Below are positions 25,595 to 34,149 of a stretch of 64,000 nucleotides of DNA, piece after piece (within the stretch, counting starts at the first letter, position 1; each line of letters starts with the position of its first letter). Under the pieces are notes generated by a model. It saw nothing but the letters and a program-made list of their open reading frames with translations, searched no databases and was not told the DNA's origin. The position numbers were made by a program, and so were the translations under genes. The stretch is from Bacteroides sp. (GTDB lineage: Bacteria; Bacteroidota; Bacteroidia; Bacteroidales; Bacteroidaceae): assembly GCA_030151635.1 (NCBI GenBank), contig JASLDF010000088.1, positions 1 through 64,000 on the forward strand, read 5' to 3'.

Positions 25595-28500
25595 TTAATA
25601 ACCTCTTTTGATAACTTCTATACGTTTGTTTAGAATTTTGTTGTATTTCTCTAAATTAACCTCATATTCTTTACTTAGATCAAGATTATAGCGATGAATT
25701 GTCGCTGTAACATTACGAAGTAGGCTCAAATTGTATTGAAGTATTTGAAGGGTAGATACGAATTTGGAATCATCAAGTGATAATGTCCAATCTAAATAGG
25801 CTAAACTTTTATTTCCTAATATTTTAGCTATTTCATTTGCTTCTTCATCTAGTCCCAATACGTAATAAGACTCCATCATTATATGAGAGTAACTTTGGAA
25901 ATCATGTGGAACATTGCTGTGAGGGATTTTCTCATCACAGTATCTGAGCACTTCTTCCGCTTTGTCCATTTGATTATTCTCGATGTATTGGCTTGCTAGC
26001 TGAACAAAAGTTCTTCTGTGTGTTAAACACATTCGCATCGCATTTTCGTCAATGTAAATACCTTCAGAATCCATTCCTCCAAATTGGAACTTAGTCATTA
26101 GATTATTATACATTTTATCTTTATCAAGTGGAATTTGATAAGGAATACTATTTGTATCAATACCTTCATAGATAGCCGCTAGTTTCTCTTTTTGTATTTT
26201 CTCCATATTGAAAGGAGTAAATCGATAAGCTAGGCCTTCTTGAATTAAGTATTTATCCATATTCAAGTATTCGTCACTACCTACAGAGATCGCTACATAT
26301 ACCGGTCTTTCCCAATTTGCATTGGCTAAAATCTCAAGTAGCATTAAGTTACCTTTTGTAAGGTGATCTCTTCCTTTAAGCGAGATGTACATATAGTCTG
26401 GAATTCTATCTTCATAACCTTCTGGAATGTACATGCCCGAGCGCTTAACAGCTTCTTTATCAACCTTAATCTTTAGTTCGTCTGTAGGAATCACTTGTTT
26501 ATTAGGGTCGTTAGTTTGAACCCACTTTTTAAGTACATTTTGTACTGTAAATGGATCCTCTCCGTATTCATTTACAAATCGCTCCCATTGGTCTAGATTA
26601 CCTTCTTCTTTGGCTTTTAGAGCTAATTTATATTTAGTTTCAACCTCTACTTTCTTACGGATATCTATACGTATTGCATTGTTACGGTCACCTCCATAAA
26701 ATTCCCTATTCCAGGTAATTGGCAATCCTGGTCCACTGTAGGCTTGACGTTTCATTTGGTCAATGTACCAATCTGTGTTCAAGTAACTAAAGTTACAAGT
26801 GCGTGCATCTAGACGACAAGATTCCACTTCTTGGTTGTACCATAATGGGAAGGTATCATTGTCTCCGTTATTAAAGATAATAGGATTCCCTTGTGTCTGG
26901 ATACTATTGAAGTAGTTCTGCCCAATATCTCTAGCTAGGTAGCGTTTAGATCTATCATGGTCGTCCCAGTTTTCGCAACCCATCTGTATAGGTACAATTA
27001 GGGTAAGGACGACTACTCCAATGGCCATTTTAAGAGATTCCTTTTGTGTCCAATCTCGTATTAAATGAATAAGACCAATCACGCCCATACCAATCCAAAT
27101 AGCAAAAGCATAGAACGAGCCTGCGTAAGCATAGTCACGTTCACGAACTTGCATTGGTGTTTGGTTTAGATAGAATATAATAGCCAATCCAGTCATAAAG
27201 AAAAGTAGGAAGACCACAAATGCTTGTTTGCGTCCTTTTCGTCCGTTAGACATTTGCCATATAATCCCTAGGATACCAAGTATAAAAGGAAGAGCATAAT
27301 AAACATTACGACCTTTATTGTTTTTAAGTTCCTCTGGTAATTTGCTTTGATCCCCATACGCCATATTGTCTACAAATGGGATGCCAGTAATCCAGTTACC
27401 TTTTTCTAAATCTCCTTGTCCTTGTAAGTCGTTTTGACGACCAATAAAGTTCCAGAAGAAATATCGCCAATACATATAACCAAACTGATATTTGAGCATA
27501 AAGGTCATGTTTTCAACTTGAGTTGGCATAGTGATTGGCACAGCATTGCCATTGATGTTATAGATAACCTGGTTTCCAGTAATATTTACCCATTGCTCGT
27601 AGAACTGTTTGTGTCTACTGCTATACATTCTAGGGAATAGCATGTTTTGAGCAAATTTATATTCTGTTTCTTGTTCTACTTTAACATACTTGTCTTTTTC
27701 ATCATCGCTAATTTTGACAGCAGGAACATAAGTGGTGACTTTACCAGCTTTAACAAATTGCCCTTTATTGTCTATTTCAGGATACGAAGAGAAGGCTTGA
27801 CCATAGATAAGAGGTCTTGTTCCATATTGTTCACGTCCCAAGTAACTACCTAAGGTGAAGATATCTTCGGGAGAGTTCTGATCCATTGGTGTGTTAGCTA
27901 CAGATCGTATTACGATTAGTGTATAAGAAGAATAACCCACCATGATGAATGTGATACAAAGTATTGTTGTATTTAGAACACGCAGTGAAAAGTATTTTTT
28001 ATATCTATTGATAAGATATCCAAATGCAATTAAAATAAGAATGCCTAGTATTAAACTTGTATAACCACTTCCGATGAATGGTAATCCAACCAATGCAATG
28101 GTAGAAAGGAAGGCTACGATTGTGCGTTTATTTAGATTACCACGGTGAGTCTCAAACAAGCCCCAAACAAGCACTAATGTAAGTACAAGCATATAGAATA
28201 ATACTCCACTATTGAATGAGTACCCTAACGTATTCACAAAAAACAAGTCGAATACACCTCCTACTTTAATCACTCCAGGGACGATACCATATAAAACAGC
28301 AGCGACTAGAACAAATGAAAACATTAAAACAAGGAAGGAGTCTTTTAGCTTTGCTTCTGGTTTCTTTTTGAAGTAATAGACCATTACAATAGCAGGAATA
28401 CACAATAGATTTAGAAGGTGGACACCGATACTAAGACCTGTTAAATAGGCTATTAATATAAGCCATCTATCTGCTTTAGGGGTATCTTCAGAGTCGTCCC

Positions 28501-28990
28501 ACTTTAAGATCAACCAAAATACAACAGCGGTAAATAGAGATGAATAAGCATACACTTCGCCTTCTACAGCACTAAACCAGAAGGTGTCACTAAACATATA
28601 TACAAAAGCTCCTACTAATCCACTACCTATAATAGACACGATTTGTGTATTAGTCAATTGCTTATTACTGTCTTGGACTATCTTTTTAACTAAATAGGTT
28701 ATGGTCCAGAACAAGAACATAATACACGCAGCACTCATTAAGCCACTCATTAAATTGATTACCCATGCTACTTGTGATGGGTCACTTACAAATTGGCTAA
28801 AAAAGTTACCTGTTAACATAAAGAAAGGGGCACCTGGGGGATGACCGACTTCAAGCTTAAATGCAGATAATATAAATTCGGGACAATCCCAAAAACTAGC
28901 TGTAGGCTCAATTGTAAGTCCGTATACAACTGCTGCAATAAGGAATACTATAAAGCCTGTAATGTTATTAATTCTAGTAAACTGTTTCAT
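25595..28990 (-). CDS. DUF2723 membrane protein, candidate protein O-mannosyltransferase-like glycosyltransferase
   Basis: Large protein of 1131 aa. The N-terminal about 600 residues have roughly a dozen membrane segments, with the GT-C-like opening YGLTIEPTASFWDCPEFI (Trp-Asp-Cys-Pro-Glu near residues 34-38) and LEVGHPPGAPFFML. A large soluble C-terminal half follows. DUF2723 includes human TMEM260, reported as a protein O-mannosyltransferase, and Bacteroidota do O-glycosylate exported proteins, so a glycosyltransferase role is likely but inferred. It is monocistronic, with its own promoter and terminator. Confidence 0.82.
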   Translation of the reverse strand: MKQFTRINNITGFIVFLIAAVVYGLTIEPTASFWDCPEFILSAFKLEVGHPPGAPFFMLTGNFFSQFVSDPSQVAWVINLMSGLMSAACIMFLFWTITYLVKKIVQDSNKQLTNTQIVSIIGSGLVGAFVYMFSDTFWFSAVEGEVYAYSSLFTAVVFWLILKWDDSEDTPKADRWLILIAYLTGLSIGVHLLNLLCIPAIVMVYYFKKKPEAKLKDSFLVLMFSFVLVAAVLYGIVPGVIKVGGVFDLFFVNTLGYSFNSGVLFYMLVLTLVLVWGLFETHRGNLNKRTIVAFLSTIALVGLPFIGSGYTSLILGILILIAFGYLINRYKKYFSLRVLNTTILCITFIMVGYSSYTLIVIRSVANTPMDQNSPEDIFTLGSYLGREQYGTRPLIYGQAFSSYPEIDNKGQFVKAGKVTTYVPAVKISDDEKDKYVKVEQETEYKFAQNMLFPRMYSSRHKQFYEQWVNITGNQVIYNINGNAVPITMPTQVENMTFMLKYQFGYMYWRYFFWNFIGRQNDLQGQGDLEKGNWITGIPFVDNMAYGDQSKLPEELKNNKGRNVYYALPFILGILGIIWQMSNGRKGRKQAFVVFLLFFMTGLAIIFYLNQTPMQVRERDYAYAGSFYAFAIWIGMGVIGLIHLIRDWTQKESLKMAIGVVVLTLIVPIQMGCENWDDHDRSKRYLARDIGQNYFNSIQTQGNPIIFNNGDNDTFPLWYNQEVESCRLDARTCNFSYLNTDWYIDQMKRQAYSGPGLPITWNREFYGGDRNNAIRIDIRKKVEVETKYKLALKAKEEGNLDQWERFVNEYGEDPFTVQNVLKKWVQTNDPNKQVIPTDELKIKVDKEAVKRSGMYIPEGYEDRIPDYMYISLKGRDHLTKGNLMLLEILANANWERPVYVAISVGSDEYLNMDKYLIQEGLAYRFTPFNMEKIQKEKLAAIYEGIDTNSIPYQIPLDKDKMYNNLMTKFQFGGMDSEGIYIDENAMRMCLTHRRTFVQLASQYIENNQMDKAEEVLRYCDEKIPHSNVPHDFQSYSHIMMESYYVLGLDEEANEIAKILGNKSLAYLDWTLSLDDSKFVSTLQILQYNLSLLRNVTATIHRYNLDLSKEYEVNLEKYNKILNKRIEVIKRGY

Positions 28991-29025
28991 CCTAAGTGAT
29001 TCTGTATTTTTAAAATATAAGGATA

Positions 29026-29033
29026 CAAATATA
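29026..29033 (-). promoter_or_regulatory. -7 element for the DUF2723 gene
   Basis: CAAATATA reads TATATTTG on the minus strand (TAnnTTTG), 36 bases upstream of the ATG. Confidence 0.55.
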
Positions 29034-29113
29034 GTAATTTGTATTTAGACCGACTCTATATATGCAAAACAAAGCTAATCAGTGAAGTATAATGTTCTGA
29101 GCGTTTAATCTGT

Positions 29114-29845
29114 TTACAGATGGCCAAAACCTAACAACTCTATTGGACACTCAAACTTTTCTTCTAACCAAGAAGCCTCTATTTCGGTAGTAGGAGAGTA
29201 CGATAGTTGTTTGTTTATTGCTGCAATACAGTTTGCTTGTCTAAGTGTGGTAACAATATCGTGACTAACTAAAACTATAGCACAATCCTTTTGTATCTCT
29301 TTAAGAAGTTGGTATAATTCAGCTTCAAATTTCTTGTCAATGTAGGTACTCGGCTCATCTAATATTAAAATTTTAGGTTCTGATATTAAACTTCTACCTA
29401 AGATTGCACGTTGTAATTGTCCTCCGCTCAGTTCGCCAATGGGTCGTTTTTCAAGACCGATCAAGCCCATTTTATGAATGATGTGCAAAGCTTTTTCTTT
29501 ATCACTCGCACTATATTTATAGAGTAAATTCTTTTGGCAACTAAGCCCAGAAAGTATGACTTCTAATACAGAGATAGGAAACTTCTTATCTATAACAGTG
29601 TATTGAGGAAGGTACCCAATGGTTATATTCGGTTGAGGCTTGCCATCTATGTAATAAATAATCTCACCGGACTCATACTCTTTGAGCCCTAACACACATT
29701 TTATCAATGTTGTTTTACCACCTCCGTTAGGGCCTATTACTCCTAAATAGTCATTCTCATAGACTGTCAAGTTTACTTTGTCCAAAGCTTTTAAACTTCC
29801 ATACGAAGCGGTTAAATTCTTTATTTCGAGAATGGGTTTTTTCAT
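29114..29845 (-). CDS. metal (zinc/manganese-type) ABC transporter ATPase
   Basis: ABC ATPase of 243 aa. Walker A is GPNGGGKTTLIK (residues about 38-49), the signature LSGGQLQRAILGRSL, Walker B ILILDEPSTYID and the H-loop VSHD. The sequence is closest to ZnuC/MntB-type ATPases, with the typical GLIGLEKRPIGELSGGQ stretch. It overlaps the binding-protein gene by 4 bases. No permease gene follows: the next 123 bases are non-coding and then comes DUF2723, so the membrane subunit must be encoded elsewhere. Confidence 0.88.
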   Translation of the reverse strand: MKKPILEIKNLTASYGSLKALDKVNLTVYENDYLGVIGPNGGGKTTLIKCVLGLKEYESGEIIYYIDGKPQPNITIGYLPQYTVIDKKFPISVLEVILSGLSCQKNLLYKYSASDKEKALHIIHKMGLIGLEKRPIGELSGGQLQRAILGRSLISEPKILILDEPSTYIDKKFEAELYQLLKEIQKDCAIVLVSHDIVTTLRQANCIAAINKQLSYSPTTEIEASWLEEKFECPIELLGFGHL

Positions 29846-30726
29846 TTTAAATCGGGTATATTAACCAATGCCTTAGCAGTCTTAATAAGCTCTTCGCTCC
29901 AATCGTAAGCCAAAGGATTAATTCCAATCACCTTACTTTTGGTTTCTTTAGCTATCACTTCAGCATTCTTTTTATCAAACTCAGGTTGAATGAAGATGGT
30001 GTGGATATTTAATTCTTTTGATTTTTTGATAAGCATTTTCAAGTGTGCAGGGGTTGGTTCCTTTCCATCTTCTTCAATGCTAATTTGTTGTAGCCCGTAA
30101 TCACGTGCAAAATAGCTTAGAGCTGGGTGGTAAATCATAAATCCTTTAGCTACACCATCTCTAGTCAAAATTGACTGTACTGCAGTATTTGTATCTTCAA
30201 TAAGCCCTATTAAATTCTTGTAATTGCTTTCGTATAAGTCTTTGTTCTCACTATCTAAGCGAATCACTGCTTGTAAGATGTTTTGTGCTATAATCTTCGC
30301 ATTTTCAGTCGAGTTCCATACGTGAGGTTCGATACCGCCTTCGTGATAGTGGTCGCCATGATTATGTCCTTTGCCATGAATATAGTTTATGCCGATCGAT
30401 GTGTCAATGATATTTAAATGAGGTGCATTGCTTTGTATCTTATCCATCCATGAAAGCTCGAATCCAATATAACCTATTTTTAAATACAACTTACTTTTAG
30501 AAAGTTCAATTAATTGTTGTGGTGTTGGATCATATGTTTCAGGGCTACTTCCTTTTGGCACCATACTTATTACTTGAAACTGATTACCCACGATGCTTTC
30601 AGTGAAGTATCGTAGTGGTTCAATTGTAACCATAATCGTTTCTTTATCACTCTTAGGCTGACTATTGCATGAGAATAAAGCAATAATCGCTAGAAGAAGT
30701 ATATTTGACTTAATGAATTTCATCAT
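29842..30726 (-). CDS. zinc/metal ABC transporter substrate-binding lipoprotein (ZnuA-like)
   Basis: Cluster A-I solute-binding protein of 294 aa. The signal peptide ends in LFSC, giving a lipoprotein. Metal-ligand signatures include EPHVWNS (His), the central FMIYHPALSYFARDYG (His) and the C-terminal HTIFIQPEFDKK. A His-rich loop HGKGHNHGDHYHEGG (residues about 117-131) is typical of zinc-specific members. It presumably delivers zinc to a permease encoded elsewhere, powered by the overlapping ATPase. Confidence 0.9.
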   Translation of the reverse strand: MMKFIKSNILLLAIIALFSCNSQPKSDKETIMVTIEPLRYFTESIVGNQFQVISMVPKGSSPETYDPTPQQLIELSKSKLYLKIGYIGFELSWMDKIQSNAPHLNIIDTSIGINYIHGKGHNHGDHYHEGGIEPHVWNSTENAKIIAQNILQAVIRLDSENKDLYESNYKNLIGLIEDTNTAVQSILTRDGVAKGFMIYHPALSYFARDYGLQQISIEEDGKEPTPAHLKMLIKKSKELNIHTIFIQPEFDKKNAEVIAKETKSKVIGINPLAYDWSEELIKTAKALVNIPDLK

Positions 30727-30737
30727 CTTATTTTTTC

Positions 30738-31391
30738 TTATTTATTAGCTCTTAATATTTCTCTTTTGCCTCCCGGAGGACCAGGTATTCGTTCCACAGT
30801 AAAACCACTCTCTTGTAGCATTCTACGTACTACACCTTTTGCACAGTAAGTAGTTAGGATACCTTTATCCTTTAGAAGAACATAAAGTTTGTTGAAAAGT
30901 TGTTGACTCCACATTTCTGGCTGTTTTTCAGGAGCGAATGCATCAAAATAGATTACATCAAAATTGCTTTCAAAGGTCTCAACATCTAGCTCAGTAAAAT
31001 CAACATGATACTTAGTTAACTTGAAGTTCGATGTAATTTGATTGGTTGTATTCCAATTTGATGTAATAAGGTCTTTATATTCTTTAGAGGAACTATACTC
31101 AAGGTCTTTTACATCATCCCATTTAAGAGGGAATAACTCCAATGAATGGAAATCGACTTGAATGTCGTTTTCAGTACTCTTCAATAAGGTTTCGTATGCA
31201 TTAAGACCTGTACCGAATCCTATTTCTAAAACTTTGATATTGTTAAGTTGGGTGTGTAGTAATCCTTCTTTAATGAATATATGTCTTGATTCAGTTACTG
31301 CACCTTTCGTTGAATGATAGTGTTCATCCAATCTTGGAACATAAAGGGTATTACTACCATCTTCAGTCTTTTCTTTGAGTATTTTGTCCAT
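30738..31391 (-). CDS. mnmD: stand-alone tRNA mnm5U34 methyltransferase MnmD
   Basis: SAM-dependent methyltransferase of 217 aa corresponding to the N-terminal half of E. coli MnmC. The SAM loop is VLEIGFGTGLNAYETL (residues about 54-69), the catalytic-site motif YFDAFAPEKQPEMW, and the C-terminal end has IPGPPGGKREILRA. It lacks the FAD oxidase half, as in other bacteria with free-standing MnmD. It finishes the wobble-uridine modification begun by MnmG/MnmE. It is directly adjacent (0-bp gap) to the VTT gene. Confidence 0.88.
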   Translation of the reverse strand: MDKILKEKTEDGSNTLYVPRLDEHYHSTKGAVTESRHIFIKEGLLHTQLNNIKVLEIGFGTGLNAYETLLKSTENDIQVDFHSLELFPLKWDDVKDLEYSSSKEYKDLITSNWNTTNQITSNFKLTKYHVDFTELDVETFESNFDVIYFDAFAPEKQPEMWSQQLFNKLYVLLKDKGILTTYCAKGVVRRMLQESGFTVERIPGPPGGKREILRANK

Positions 31392-31859
31392 TTAAAAATA
31401 ATTAAAAAGCCCTAGAGCAATAAGTATAACTACAACGTATCTTAGAATTTTGCCCAGTATCATACTTATGGTTACGCTCCAAATGTTGCTTCGAAGAAAT
31501 CCCAAAGCTACAATGATAAGGCTACCTACAACGGGTACAAATGCGAAGAACGCCATATAGGCACTTCGGTTGTATAGGTAGATGCGCATACTCCTTATTT
31601 TCTTGGGATCCATGCGAAAGTATTTTGTGAGCCAATCAATTTTCCCCATCCTTCCAATTGCATAGCAGGTTAGGCTACCTAACGTGTTTCCAACCGTTGC
31701 TGCGATTAGGCATAGCCAAGGATTTAATCCAGTTGATGGTATGACTAAAGCTGCAAGCACTGCCTCAGAGCTAAATGGAACAATACTACCTGCTAAAAAG
31801 GCCGATAGAAACATTCCTAAATACCCCCAATCAATTAAGAATTGTATAAAGGCATCCAT
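31392..31859 (-). CDS. VTT/DedA-type small membrane protein (YqaA-like)
   Basis: Membrane protein of 155 aa with four hydrophobic segments. The VTT-domain signature is visible: GSIVPFSSEAVLAAL near residue 24, and GNTLGSLTCYAIGRMG near residue 55. Relatives are now viewed as lipid scramblase or transporter-like, but this small YqaA branch is not characterised. Its 5' end overlaps the upstream membrane protein gene by 25 bases. Confidence 0.8.
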   Translation of the reverse strand: MDAFIQFLIDWGYLGMFLSAFLAGSIVPFSSEAVLAALVIPSTGLNPWLCLIAATVGNTLGSLTCYAIGRMGKIDWLTKYFRMDPKKIRSMRIYLYNRSAYMAFFAFVPVVGSLIIVALGFLRSNIWSVTISMILGKILRYVVVILIALGLFNYF

Positions 31860-32851
31860 ATGTTTGTAGCTAAAATCATTAATAAAATACCCAATGTAAT
31901 CATGAATATAATATTACTCATTTTATTTTGATATGTAACTAAAACATTGCTAAAAATAAAACTAACTCCAGCTATACATAAAGGAATGTATTGATAAAAA
32001 TGGATAGGGTTAAATATCATAATTACAATCAGTCCTATAGATAGTACAAAGAAGTAATTCAGTATATAATACGTCTTAATCTTCATTCTTGGCTGTGAAA
32101 GTAACAGATAGGTTATTGATAAAATTACTAATGTTAAAGCGAATACAAAAGTGATTAAATTATTCCCATCAAGGCTTTTGTATGCCTCGAGATTACCCCA
32201 AGAAAATAAATCAGTAAATGGAATGTAGAATAAATACATAGAGTCTGTTAAATAGCAGTAACAGAACATAATCCAAATAGGGGTAATAATACCAAGCAGT
32301 GCCGAGAAGAAGGTACGTATGTTTACACTACTGAAAGGAATGGCTGCCAACAAGAAAAGTGGAAACAAGAATATTGTTTTGGGGAGAATTAAAAATGATA
32401 GCCCCCAGAAGAAACCAATGTAATAATAAAGCTCTGAAGAGTCGTAGACTTTGTAGGTTTGAAAAAAGAAATGCGATGCTGCGAGTATCAGAATTGTAGA
32501 AGCCAATCCCGGATAAATATAATGAATTTGGGGTATCGTAGCAATCAATATCAAAAAGGTAGTTGATTGTACCGTAGCACGTAAATTGATAATGCTAAAC
32601 GTATTGTTTAAGATTATCAATAAGTATGCTAAGATACCATATCCAGCGAAGGCTATTATCTGGTTGAGCCAGATAGGTAGGTCTAATGGATATTCACTAT
32701 ATCCCCAATTTGCTGTGTTAACTAACGCTTCGGGGTCTGTGTGGGCTCCAAGATAATGAGCCCCAATCCAAGTTAGCAAGCATATTAGGGTAACAATGGG
32801 AAGATTAAATCTTCCCTTAATATACCTTTGTTGTAAATTAATTTTCGCCAT
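31835..32851 (-). CDS. polytopic membrane protein, DUF6427-like
   Basis: Protein of 338 aa with about 10-11 predicted membrane segments and short loops. The start MAKINLQQRYIKGRFNLP places basic residues inside. I recognise it only as the type of conserved hypothetical membrane protein found next to purD in Bacteroidales, possibly DUF6427. No catalytic motif is visible. It starts one base after purD ends and overlaps the VTT gene, so all three are co-transcribed. Confidence 0.65.
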   Translation of the reverse strand: MAKINLQQRYIKGRFNLPIVTLICLLTWIGAHYLGAHTDPEALVNTANWGYSEYPLDLPIWLNQIIAFAGYGILAYLLIILNNTFSIINLRATVQSTTFLILIATIPQIHYIYPGLASTILILAASHFFFQTYKVYDSSELYYYIGFFWGLSFLILPKTIFLFPLFLLAAIPFSSVNIRTFFSALLGIITPIWIMFCYCYLTDSMYLFYIPFTDLFSWGNLEAYKSLDGNNLITFVFALTLVILSITYLLLSQPRMKIKTYYILNYFFVLSIGLIVIMIFNPIHFYQYIPLCIAGVSFIFSNVLVTYQNKMSNIIFMITLGILLMILATNIWMPLYNS

Positions 32852-32852
32852 T

Positions 32853-34124
32853 TTATAAATCGAATCCTATATCAGTACGATAGTATTTATCAGTAAAATG
32901 TATTTCTTCAGCCATGTGATAGCATTTTTTTAGTGCATCATCTTTTGAGTCTCCATATGCGGAAATAGCAATTACTCGGCCACCATTGGTTCCGATTTTT
33001 TCTTTATCTTGCTTTGTTCCTGCGTGAAAGACATGAACATCTTTTGGTAAATTTGATGGTATTGAAACTGTATATCCTTTTTTGTAAGCTTCAGGGTAGC
33101 CACCACTAACCAGCATTAAGCAAGTTGCAAAACGTTCATCTATCTCTAGTTCTCTTTCATTTAAATTAGAACTAGCAACACCTTCAAAAAGATCCACGAT
33201 GTCACTTTTTAGGCGTAGCATTACACTTTCTGTTTCTGGGTCGCCCATTCTAACATTGTATTCTATGACTAAAGGTTCGTTTTGAACATTGATAATTCCT
33301 ATAAATATAAATCCCTTATAGGTAATATTATCTTCTTTAAGTCCTCGTACGGTTGGGATGATTATGCGATCCTCAATCTTTTGCATGAAAGCCTCATCTG
33401 CAAAATGGACTGGGGTAATGCTTCCCATACCTCCGGTATTTAAACCAGTATCACCATCTCCTATACGTTTGTAATCTTTAGCTACAGGTAGAATCTTGTA
33501 ATTAACTCCATCAGATAATACAAATACCGAGCACTCTATTCCTTTTAAAAACTCTTCAATAACAACGGTAGTACTTGCATTTCCAAAGCGTCCAGATAGC
33601 ATCTCATTCAACTCCCTTTTAGCTTCTTCTAAGTCCGATAAAATCAAGACTCCTTTTCCAGCACATAAACCATCCGCTTTTAACACATAAGGAGCCTTTA
33701 AGCTCTCTAAAAATTGTAGACCTTCAGCTAGGTTGTCTTTATTTATGCTTTTATATTTAGCCGTAGGTATACCATGTCTAAACATAAACTCTTTAGCAAA
33801 CTCTTTGCTGCCCTCCATTCGTGCACCCTCTAAAGAAGGACCAATTACAGTGATGTGTTTGGTTTGCGTGTCATTTTGGAAGAAGTCATAAATTCCTGCA
33901 ACAAGTGGGTCTTCTGGTCCCACAACTATCATTGTAACTTCTTCTTTAAGACAGAATTTCTTAATGGCATTGAAGTCTTTAATGTCTAATGCCACATTGG
34001 TTCCAACTTGTTCAGTACCCGGATTGCCTGGGGCTATAAACAATTGGTTAATACGTTTGCTTTGTGCTATTTTCCAAGCTAATGCATGTTCTCTACCGCC
34101 AGATCCAAGTAATAATAGTTTCAT
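32853..34124 (-). CDS. purD: phosphoribosylamine-glycine ligase
   Basis: ATP-grasp enzyme for the second step of de novo purine synthesis. The N-terminus LLLGSGGREHALAWKIA is diagnostic. VLKADGLCAGKGV (residues about 146-158), GGMGSITPV and EYNVRMGDPETE (Mg site) follow in order. The 423-aa length is standard. It follows the DPP-IV-like gene by 25 bases on the same strand. Confidence 0.97.
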   Translation of the reverse strand: MKLLLLGSGGREHALAWKIAQSKRINQLFIAPGNPGTEQVGTNVALDIKDFNAIKKFCLKEEVTMIVVGPEDPLVAGIYDFFQNDTQTKHITVIGPSLEGARMEGSKEFAKEFMFRHGIPTAKYKSINKDNLAEGLQFLESLKAPYVLKADGLCAGKGVLILSDLEEAKRELNEMLSGRFGNASTTVVIEEFLKGIECSVFVLSDGVNYKILPVAKDYKRIGDGDTGLNTGGMGSITPVHFADEAFMQKIEDRIIIPTVRGLKEDNITYKGFIFIGIINVQNEPLVIEYNVRMGDPETESVMLRLKSDIVDLFEGVASSNLNERELEIDERFATCLMLVSGGYPEAYKKGYTVSIPSNLPKDVHVFHAGTKQDKEKIGTNGGRVIAISAYGDSKDDALKKCYHMAEEIHFTDKYYRTDIGFDL

Positions 34125-34149
34125 GTTGATTTGTTAATCAGTGAATAAA

